Shown piece after piece: positions 55,394 to 61,517 of a DNA stretch of 64,000 nt. The notes beneath the pieces were generated by a model, which was not told where the DNA came from, searched no databases, and saw only the letters and a program-made list of their open reading frames with translations. The stretch spans positions 1,054,001-1,118,000 of the forward strand of contig NZ_BNBE01000001.1 of the NCBI RefSeq assembly GCF_014654895.1, given 5' to 3'. Within the stretch, counting starts at the first letter, position 1. Each line of letters opens with the position of its first letter. The translations under genes and the position numbers were made by a program. Source of the DNA: Streptomyces filamentosus. GTDB lineage: Bacteria; Actinomycetota; Actinomycetes; Streptomycetales; Streptomycetaceae.

Positions 55394-56110
55394 ATGGACA
55401 ACTCTAGCGGCGTAGGCGTTCTCGACAAGGCAGCCCTTGTCCTGAGCGCTCTGGAGTCCGGTCCGGCCACCCTCGCAGGACTGGTCGCGGCGACGGGACT
55501 CGCACGACCCACGGCCCACCGTCTGGCCGTGGCATTGGAACACCACCGGATGGTCGCCCGCGACATGCAGGGCCGTTTCATCCTCGGTCCGCGGCTGGCG
55601 GAGCTGGCCGCCGCGGCGGGCGAGGACCGTCTCCTGGCGACGGCCGGGCCGGTGCTGACGCACCTGCGGGACGTCACGGGCGAGAGCGCGCAGCTCTACC
55701 GGCGCCAGGGCGACATGCGGATCTGCGTGGCGGCGGCCGAGCGGCTGTCCGGCCTGCGGGACACCGTCCCGGTGGGCTCGACGCTGACCATGAAGGCCGG
55801 CTCGTCGGCGCAGATCCTGATGGCCTGGGAGGAGCCCGAGCGGCTGCACCGGGGCCTCCAGGGCGCCCGTTTCACGGCGACGGCCCTGTCGGGCGTGCGG
55901 CGCCGCGGCTGGGCCCAGTCGATCGGCGAGCGGGAGCCGGGCGTCGCGTCCGTCTCCGCGCCCGTGCGGGGCCCGTCGAACCGCGTGGTGGCCGCCGTGT
56001 CGGTCTCGGGTCCGATCGAGCGCCTGACGCGCCACCCCGGCCGCATGCACGCCCAGGCGGTCATCGACGCCGCCGCCCGCCTCAGCGAGGCCCTGCGCCG
56101 CAACGGCTGA
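55394..56110 (+). CDS. ndgR: IclR-family regulator NdgR
   Basis: NdgR controls leuCD and other amino-acid genes and affects antibiotic production in S. coelicolor. The 238-aa protein starts MDNSSGVGVLDKAALVLSAL and holds the winged helix (LAGLVAATGLARPTAHRLA) and the IclR effector domain (GSTLTMKAGSSAQILMAW and GVASVSAPVRGPSNRVVAAV). It agrees almost residue for residue with the S. coelicolor protein as I recall it. It is divergent from leuC. An upstream in-frame start at 55373 is unlikely. Confidence 0.95.
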   Translation: MDNSSGVGVLDKAALVLSALESGPATLAGLVAATGLARPTAHRLAVALEHHRMVARDMQGRFILGPRLAELAAAAGEDRLLATAGPVLTHLRDVTGESAQLYRRQGDMRICVAAAERLSGLRDTVPVGSTLTMKAGSSAQILMAWEEPERLHRGLQGARFTATALSGVRRRGWAQSIGEREPGVASVSAPVRGPSNRVVAAVSVSGPIERLTRHPGRMHAQAVIDAAARLSEALRRNG

Positions 56111-56136
56111 GCTTCCTCTGTTGATCTGTACGTTCC

Positions 56137-56172
56137 CCGGCCCACCGCTCCAACGCCGCAGCGGTGGGCCGG
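56137..56172 (+). terminator. Terminator after ndgR
   Basis: A perfect 13-bp stem (56137-56149 with 56160-56172) with a 10-base loop starts 26 bases after the ndgR stop. Confidence 0.8.
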
Positions 56173-56210
56173 AGTTGTGTCCGGACGCGCGCCGGACCCG
56201 GGTACAGCGA

Positions 56211-56240
56211 AGAAGCCCTCCCCCGAAGGGAAGGGCTTCT
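56211..56240 (-). terminator. Terminator of the tRNA cluster
   Basis: On the minus strand a 13-bp stem with one G-U pair is closed by a UUCG tetraloop. It lies nine bases after the last tRNA-Glu. Confidence 0.82.
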
Positions 56241-56248
56241 CTGTCGCG

Positions 56249-56321
56249 TACCCCCGACCGGATTCGAACCGGCGCTACCGCCTTGAGAGGGCGGCGTGCT
56301 AGGCCGCTACACAACGGGGGC
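56249..56321 (-). tRNA. tRNA-Glu (CTC), copy 1
   Basis: This 73-nt gene folds as a cloverleaf: acceptor GCCCCCG with CGGGGGT, anticodon loop CTCTCAA (anticodon CTC, reads GAG), and T-loop TTCGAAT. CCA is not encoded. It is identical to the two other tRNA-Glu genes of this cluster. Confidence 0.96.
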
Positions 56322-56363
56322 TTTGGATCTTGCGGGCGGTGAATTCACCGTCGCAGATCCGAG

Positions 56364-56435
56364 CTGGTCTACCAGGACTCGAACCTAGACTAACTGAACC
56401 AGAATCAGTCGTGCTGCCAATTACACCATAGACCA
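56364..56435 (-). tRNA. tRNA-Gln (CTG), copy 1
   Basis: This 72-nt cloverleaf has acceptor TGGTCTA with TAGACCA, anticodon loop TTCTGGT (anticodon CTG, reads CAG) and T-loop TTCGAGT. It differs from copy 2 by paired changes in the acceptor and T stems. Confidence 0.96.
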
Positions 56436-56457
56436 ATACGTGGTTAGACCAGCGTCG

Positions 56458-56530
56458 TACCCCCGACCGGATTCGAACCGGCGCTACCGCCTTGAGAGGG
56501 CGGCGTGCTAGGCCGCTACACAACGGGGGC
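56458..56530 (-). tRNA. tRNA-Glu (CTC), copy 2
   Basis: This 73-nt gene is identical to the tRNA-Glu at 56249-56321, with the same CTC anticodon. Confidence 0.96.
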
Positions 56531-56591
56531 CCTAGCGATCCTGCATCGGCATCATCGGGAGCTACCCAGGTGATGCCGCGGGAAGGATCTG

Positions 56592-56664
56592 TACCCCCGA
56601 CCGGATTCGAACCGGCGCTACCGCCTTGAGAGGGCGGCGTGCTAGGCCGCTACACAACGGGGGC
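56592..56664 (-). tRNA. tRNA-Glu (CTC), copy 3
   Basis: This is the third identical 73-nt tRNA-Glu gene, with the CTC anticodon. Confidence 0.96.
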
Positions 56665-56705
56665 TCGTGGATGCCAATCCACTGTTTGCAGATGAGCTCT
56701 GCGAG

Positions 56706-56777
56706 CTGGCCTACCTGGACTCGAACCAAGACTAACTGAACCAGAATCAGTCGTGCTGCCAATTACACCATAGGCCA
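56706..56777 (-). tRNA. tRNA-Gln (CTG), copy 2
   Basis: This 72-nt cloverleaf is the promoter-proximal gene of the cluster. Acceptor TGGCCTA pairs with TAGGCCA, and the anticodon is CTG. Relative to copy 1 the acceptor pair U-A became C-G and a T-stem A-U pair is inverted, so structure is kept. Confidence 0.96.
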
Positions 56778-56870
56778 CCGGGGCAACTTCCCCACCAGGG
56801 AGGATCTTGCTCGGCTTGCGCTTTGCGGGTTCCTGCCTTTTGGCTTGTTCCCCTCGGCGCAGGAAGAACA

Positions 56871-57596
56871 TTACCCGAAGGTGGACGGTGCTCCAAAACG
56901 GGTATCGCCGAGGAGCAGCGGGGGGAGCTGGTGGAGGTCGGTGACCCGGTGCAGGCCGGGCTGCCCGCCGGTGCCGGCGCGGTCCAGCCAGATGCCGAGG
57001 AGCCCCGCCTCCCGGGCGCCGAGCGCGTCGGTGTCGGGGCGGTCCCCCACGTACGCCACCTCGTGCGGCGGCAGGCCCAGGGCCGTACAGGCGGCGTGGA
57101 ACGCCTCGGCGGCCGGTTTGGCGGAGCCCAGCTCGGCGGCGCACAGGACGGCCTCGAAGTGGTCGCGGACGCCGAGGGCCCGCAGCTTGGGCTCCTGGGC
57201 GTGGATGCTGGAGTTCGACAGGACGGCCTGCCGGTAGTCGCGGGCGAGCAGGTCGAGGACGGGCAGCGCGTCCGGGAAGAGCTCCCAGGCGGCCTCGTAG
57301 TGGGTGACGTACCGGTCGAACCAGGCGTCGGCCTCGGCGTCGGTCATCGCCCGGAGGTCCAGGAAGTCGCGGACCCGCCGGCGGCGCTGGTCCTGCCAGG
57401 TGCCGGTCGGGTCCTCCTCGTAGAGCCGCCAGTGCAGCTCGGTGAGCTCCTTCCAGCGGACCAGGGCGTCCTCGACGGAGCCGTGCAGCCCGGCCAGGCC
57501 CTCGGCGGCGAGGTGGGCGCGCATCCCGGCGCGGTCGGCCGCCGCGTAGTCGAAGAGCGTGTCGTCCACGTCCCAGAGGACGGCGCGGATGGTCAT
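56871..57596 (-). CDS. HAD-superfamily hydrolase
   Basis: This 241-aa HAD phosphatase-like protein has motif I DVDDTLFD at residues 9-16, a helical cap, motif II LSNSS, the motif III lysine in GSAKPAAEAF, and motif IV VGDRPDTDALGA. The substrate is unknown. It lies upstream of the tRNA cluster on the same strand, 93 bases from the first tRNA; the tRNA promoter is presumably in that gap or inside its 3' end. Confidence 0.86.
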   Translation of the reverse strand: MTIRAVLWDVDDTLFDYAAADRAGMRAHLAAEGLAGLHGSVEDALVRWKELTELHWRLYEEDPTGTWQDQRRRRVRDFLDLRAMTDAEADAWFDRYVTHYEAAWELFPDALPVLDLLARDYRQAVLSNSSIHAQEPKLRALGVRDHFEAVLCAAELGSAKPAAEAFHAACTALGLPPHEVAYVGDRPDTDALGAREAGLLGIWLDRAGTGGQPGLHRVTDLHQLPPLLLGDTRFGAPSTFG

Positions 57597-57637
57597 GGGA
57601 CCGACGGTACGCCGCCGGGGGGCCGGCGGGAGCGGTT

Positions 57638-58279
57638 TCAGAGGGCCTTGGCGAAGCGGAAGGGCCGGAAGTCCGTGACGAAACAGGCGACCTCGCCGTC
57701 GGCGTCGCGGCCGACCCAGGTCGGGTAGAGCCCGTCGCCCCAGCCCGAGCCGAAGACGGCGACGCTGTGGCCGTTCTCACCCTCGGCGACGAAGGCGTCC
57801 GGGTTCTCCGGGCCGTCCAGGACCTCCCAGATGACGCCCTCCTCGTCGGCGGTGCCGGGGAAGGAGTGGTGGGCGGCGGCGTCGAGGAAGCAGCCGAGCC
57901 CGGCGTCGACGCCGTAGCCGAAGCAGTCGTCCTCCGGGGCGGGCTCACCAGGGACCAGGGCGGGCTCCCAGCGGACCGCGGGGACGTCGCGGACGACCAG
58001 GCGGGCGGCGGCGTTCACGGTGTGGCCGTAGGGGTACGTGAAGGACGCCTCGGCGGTCTGGACGCGGTAGCGGCCGGGCGGGACCCCGACCACGAAGGGC
58101 TCGGGGGGCTCCTCGTCGTCCCCGAGGTGGACGATCGGGTCGCAGGCGACGAGCCGGCCGGTGGGGAGGGTGATCTCCCCCACCTCCCGCACCCGGAAGA
58201 CGACGTCCCCGCGGTCCTCGGTCGGCACGACCGCTCCGGGGGTGAACCAGTGGGCGAAGTCAGGCACTGTCATGGACAT
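57638..58279 (-). CDS. DUF4241 domain protein
   Basis: This 213-aa protein fits the DUF4241 family: GEITLPTGRLVACDPIVHL near residue 35, VGVPPGRYRVQTAEASF, then CFGYGVDAGLGCFLDAAA and a GWGDGLYPTWVGRDADGEV segment near the end. Function unknown; similar proteins occur with polymorphic toxin immunity genes and as stand-alone genes. Nothing around it suggests a toxin partner. Confidence 0.78.
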   Translation of the reverse strand: MSMTVPDFAHWFTPGAVVPTEDRGDVVFRVREVGEITLPTGRLVACDPIVHLGDDEEPPEPFVVGVPPGRYRVQTAEASFTYPYGHTVNAAARLVVRDVPAVRWEPALVPGEPAPEDDCFGYGVDAGLGCFLDAAAHHSFPGTADEEGVIWEVLDGPENPDAFVAEGENGHSVAVFGSGWGDGLYPTWVGRDADGEVACFVTDFRPFRFAKAL

Positions 58280-58325
58280 GCGCCGACTGTAGAGGGCGGG
58301 TGCGACAAGGGGGCGGGCACGGCGA

Positions 58326-58366
58326 CGGGGCGGCGGCCGGAGGGGTGCTCCGGCCGCCGCCCCGTG
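58326..58366 (-). terminator. Terminator after gltX
   Basis: A perfect 18-bp GC-rich stem (58326-58343 with 58349-58366) with a 5-base loop lies 18 bases after the gltX stop. Confidence 0.88.
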
Positions 58367-58384
58367 GCGTGCGTGGTGCCGTGG

Positions 58385-59860
58385 TTACGCGGCGAGCTTC
58401 GCCAGGGCCGCGTCGATGCGGGCCAGGGTCCTCTCCTTGCCCAGGATCTCCAGGGACTCGAAGAGGGGCAGGCCGACGGTGCGGCCGGTGACGGCGACGC
58501 GGACCGGGGCCTGGGCCTTGCCGAGCTTGAGGCCGTGGGCCTCGCCGGCGGCGAGGACCGCGCCCTTGAGCGACTCGGCGTCGTTCCAGTCGGCGGCGTC
58601 GAGCTTCTCGCGGGCGGTGGTGAGGAGGGCCGCGGGCTCGCCCTTCATCGCCTTGTCCCACGAGGGCTGGTCGAAGACCGGCTCGGGCAGGAAGAGGAAG
58701 TCGACGTTGGCCGTGATCTCGGAGAGCACGGTCAGCCGGGTCTGGGCGTAGGGGGCGATCCGCTCCCAGGCCGCGCGGTCGAAGTCCTCCGGCGCCCAGG
58801 GGGCGTGCGGGGCCCGGAGCCAGGGCTCGCAGGCATCGGCGAAGGCCTTCTCGTCCAGCATGCGGATGTGGTCCGCGTTGATGGACTCGGCCTTCTTGAG
58901 GTCGAAGCGGGCCGGGTTGGAGTTGACGTCGTCGATGTCGAACTTCGCGACCATGTCCTCGATCGAGAAGACGTCCTGGTCGGCGGAGAAGGACCAGCCG
59001 AGGAGCGAGAGGTAGTTCAGGAGGCCCTCGGGGAGGAAGCCGCGCTCCCGGTAGAGGTTGAGGGACGCCTGCGGGTCGCGCTTGGAGAGCTTCTTGTTGC
59101 CCTCGCCCATCACGTACGGCAGGTGGCCGAACTGCGGGATCTCCTTGGCGACGCCCAGCTCGATCAGCGCCTTGTACAGGGCGATCTGGCGGGGGGTGGA
59201 GGAGAGCAGGTCCTCGCCGCGCAGGACGTGGGTGATCTCCATCAGCGCGTCGTCGACCGGGTTGACCAGGGTGTACAGCGGGGCGCCGTTGGCGCGCACG
59301 ATGCCGTAGTCGGTGACGTTCTCCGGCTGGACGGTGATCTCGCCGCGGACCAGGTCGGTGAAGGTGGTCGCCTCGTCCGGCATCCGGAAGCGGACGATGT
59401 GGCTGCGGCCCTCGGCCTCGTACGCCTGCTTCCGCTCGTCCGTGAGGTCGCGGCAGTGGCCGTCGTAGCCCGAGGCGCGGCCGGCGGCGCGGGCCGCCTC
59501 GCGGCGCTCGTCGAGCTCCTCGGTGGTGCAGTAGCAGGGGTACGCGTAGCCGCCGGCGATCAGCTTGTCGGCGACGTCCTTGTAGAGGTCCATCCGCTGC
59601 GACTGGCGGTACGGCGCGTGCGGGCCGCCGATCTCGGGGCCCTCGTCCCAGGTGAAGCCGAGCCAGCGCATCGAGTCGAGCAGCTGCTGGTACGACTCCT
59701 CCGAGTCGCGCGCGGCGTCGGTGTCCTCGATGCGGAAGACGAACGTGCCCCCGTTGTGCCGGGCGAAGGCCCAGTTGAAGAGAGCGGTGCGGACCAGGCC
59801 CACGTGGGGGTTGCCGGTCGGCGAGGGACAGAAACGGACGCGGATATTCGCGTTAGCCAC
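58385..59860 (-). CDS. gltX: Glutamyl-tRNA synthetase
   Basis: This 491-aa class I synthetase charges tRNA-Glu and, as actinobacteria lack GlnRS, presumably also tRNA-Gln, to be converted by GatCAB. The HIGH-type motif is in SPTGNPHVGLVRTALFNW and the KMSKS-type motif is KLSKRD. A Cys-containing segment (CYCTTEELDERREAARAAGR) follows the Rossmann core. It overlaps the upstream FAH-family gene by eight bases. Five tRNA-Glu/Gln genes lie downstream on the same strand. Confidence 0.95.
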   Translation of the reverse strand: MANANIRVRFCPSPTGNPHVGLVRTALFNWAFARHNGGTFVFRIEDTDAARDSEESYQQLLDSMRWLGFTWDEGPEIGGPHAPYRQSQRMDLYKDVADKLIAGGYAYPCYCTTEELDERREAARAAGRASGYDGHCRDLTDERKQAYEAEGRSHIVRFRMPDEATTFTDLVRGEITVQPENVTDYGIVRANGAPLYTLVNPVDDALMEITHVLRGEDLLSSTPRQIALYKALIELGVAKEIPQFGHLPYVMGEGNKKLSKRDPQASLNLYRERGFLPEGLLNYLSLLGWSFSADQDVFSIEDMVAKFDIDDVNSNPARFDLKKAESINADHIRMLDEKAFADACEPWLRAPHAPWAPEDFDRAAWERIAPYAQTRLTVLSEITANVDFLFLPEPVFDQPSWDKAMKGEPAALLTTAREKLDAADWNDAESLKGAVLAAGEAHGLKLGKAQAPVRVAVTGRTVGLPLFESLEILGKERTLARIDAALAKLAA

Positions 59861-60638
59861 GCTTGATCACCTTGTTGGTGAGAGTGCCGATGCCTTCGAT
59901 GGTGACGGCGACCTCGTCGCCGACGGTGAGGGGGCCGACCCCGGCGGGGGTGCCGGTGAGGATGACGTCGCCCGGGAGCAGCGTCATGGCCTCGGTGATG
60001 TGGACGACCAGGTCCTCGATGGAGCGGATCATGTCGCTCGTCCGACCGAGCTGGCGTTGTTCGCCGTTGACCGTGGCCTGGACGGCGAGGTCGCTCGGGT
60101 CGAGGTCGGTCTCCACCCAGGGGCCCAGCGGGCAACTCGTGTCGAAGCCCTTGGCGCGGGCCCACTGGGCCTCGTTCCGCTGGACGTCGCGGGCGGTCAC
60201 GTCGTTGGCGCAGGTGTAGCCGAAGATCACGTCCTTGACGCGCTCCCGGGGCACCTCGCGGCACATGCGGCCGATCACCACGGCCAGTTCGGCCTCGTGG
60301 TGCAGCTCGCTGGAGAAGGAGGGGAACTCGATGGCGTCGCCGGGGCCGATCACCGAGGTGGTCGGCTTGAAGAAGGCGACCGGGACCTCAGGGACCTCGT
60401 TGCCGAGCTCCTCGGCGTGCTCCGCGTAGTTGCGGCCGATGGCCACGACCTTGTTGGGGAGCACCGGCGGCAGGAGGCGGACCTTGCTCAGCGGGACCTT
60501 GGTGCCGCTGAGCTCGAAGTCGGTGTACGGGATGCCCTTGATGATGTCGATGACCAGGCCGCCGGACTCGACGGTCCCCTCGCCCTCGACCGCGCCGAAG
60601 GCGACGTTGCCGTCGATGGAGAATCTGGCGATGCGCAC
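59853..60638 (-). CDS. Fumarylacetoacetate hydrolase-family protein
   Basis: This 261-aa FAH-family protein holds the metal-binding core HHEAELAVVIGR, FGYTCANDVTARDVQ, and ILTGTPAGVGPLTVGDEV. Members cleave C-C bonds of beta-diketo acids or act as oxaloacetate decarboxylases; the exact substrate is not decidable. Start ATG at 60638. The gene overlaps gltX by eight bases, so expression is coupled, a frequent arrangement in actinobacteria. Confidence 0.88.
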   Translation of the reverse strand: MRIARFSIDGNVAFGAVEGEGTVESGGLVIDIIKGIPYTDFELSGTKVPLSKVRLLPPVLPNKVVAIGRNYAEHAEELGNEVPEVPVAFFKPTTSVIGPGDAIEFPSFSSELHHEAELAVVIGRMCREVPRERVKDVIFGYTCANDVTARDVQRNEAQWARAKGFDTSCPLGPWVETDLDPSDLAVQATVNGEQRQLGRTSDMIRSIEDLVVHITEAMTLLPGDVILTGTPAGVGPLTVGDEVAVTIEGIGTLTNKVIKRG

Positions 60639-60709
60639 GAGTGCTGTCGCCCCTCACTTGGTACTGGCTGGAGTCTGACGCTCCAGGCTAACGCGGCGGG
60701 GGCGGCCGA

Positions 60710-60729
60710 CCGGCGGGGACGCCCGCCGG
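60710..60729 (-). terminator. Possible terminator after the 65-aa gene
   Basis: An 8-bp GC stem (60710-60717 with 60722-60729) with a 4-base loop lies 20 bases after the stop of the small repeat protein. It is weak compared with the other terminators here. Confidence 0.4.
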
Positions 60730-60748
60730 AGGGGCGGGGCCGGTCCGG

Positions 60749-60946
60749 TCAGACCTCGGCGAGGTAGGCCGGCACGTAGGGCGCGGGGGCCTGCATGAGG
60801 ACCGTGCGGCGCGGGTTGGCCGTGGTGCCGGGGAGCTCCGCCGCGTACTCGGGGGTGGCGCCGCGGCCGAGGTCGGCGGCGTCCGGGAGGTGGGCGAGCG
60901 TGGAGCGGCGCGGGTTGGCCGTGGTGGCGGGCGTGGGTGCAGTCAT
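60749..60946 (-). CDS. 65-aa protein with duplicated TTANPRR motif
   Basis: This small protein has two copies of TTANPRR(S/T)-x-L, at about residues 8-18 and 41-51. The DNA repeat behind the motif is 22 bases, identical at 60806-60827 and 60905-60926, 99 bases (33 codons) apart. Between the copies lies LPDAADLGRGATPEYAAELP; the C-terminus is Pro/Ala/Tyr-rich. GC3 is high, which supports real coding. No family is recognised; there is no signal peptide or Cys. It is divergent from cvnA1, so it may be linked to that signalling operon. A RiPP-like precursor is conceivable but no maturase is nearby. Confidence 0.7.
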   Translation of the reverse strand: MTAPTPATTANPRRSTLAHLPDAADLGRGATPEYAAELPGTTANPRRTVLMQAPAPYVPAYLAEV

Positions 60947-61517
60947 CGCGCTGGCAGACCTTGTTCCGGGACGGGCGCCCGTGGGGGCGCGAGGATGGGC
61001 TAAAGCGTCAGGCTAAATCAAGACGTTCCCTTCGAATGCATGGCCAAGACATCCACGGACGTGTGAGTTTGCTCACCACTGGGCGAATATTCCGGGCATT
61101 ACGGGCGTCGATGTCAGGTCACGGAAAGGGACATTCCGCCACTGAAGCATTTATTCCGCTCCTGATCATCGCGACTGGGACACTCGGGGACGCCCAGCCA
61201 TTGGAGGGGAAAAGTCCGAATCCTCCGTGATCATCTTCTACACGCGGTGATCTCCCGCGTACGGGTTGTCATCCCTTCTGCGGTACAGACCTCAGCCCTT
61301 GTTGGAGGTCCGGCACTGTGCTGGAATTCCCGCACCGCCGCGGGTTTCGACGCCGGCACGCAGGGGGCGCAACGCAGCGCCGGCCGAGTGGCGGAGAAGG
61401 GGGATCTGCGCCGGTCACCGACGACCACCCGGGGCGTGCCGACGCGCCCCGAAGACGCCGACACCGTCCTTCCGGTTTTCACCCGGAAGGACGCCTGGTC
61501 CAGAGGTTGCGACGCTA
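60947..61517. other. AT-richer divergent regulatory region upstream of cvnA1
   Basis: These 571 bases separate the 65-aa gene and cvnA1. From about 61010 to 61250 the sequence is clearly less GC-rich than the surroundings. It holds a GTGAG-TTTG-CTCAC inverted repeat (61063-61076), two TGATCATC direct repeats (about 61172 and 61229), and a weak plus-strand promoter (TTGTTG 61299-61304, 17 bases, TGGAAT 61322-61327). The 83-codon minus-strand frame at 61231-61482 is not convincing as a gene. Confidence 0.55.

Noticed and set aside
56249-56777. Regularly spaced repeats that might look like a CRISPR array or an integration site
   Set aside because: The repeats fold as tRNA-Glu and tRNA-Gln; there is no integrase gene, no cas gene and no direct repeat of a tRNA 3' end with foreign DNA between.
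57638-58279. DUF4241 gene as an immunity protein of a toxin system
   Set aside because: No toxin-like or polymorphic C-terminal domain gene is adjacent; neighbours are HAD hydrolase and gltX.
61231-61482. 83-codon minus-strand frame upstream of cvnA1
   Set aside because: It lies in an AT-richer regulatory region, lacks GC3 bias and has no recognisable motif.
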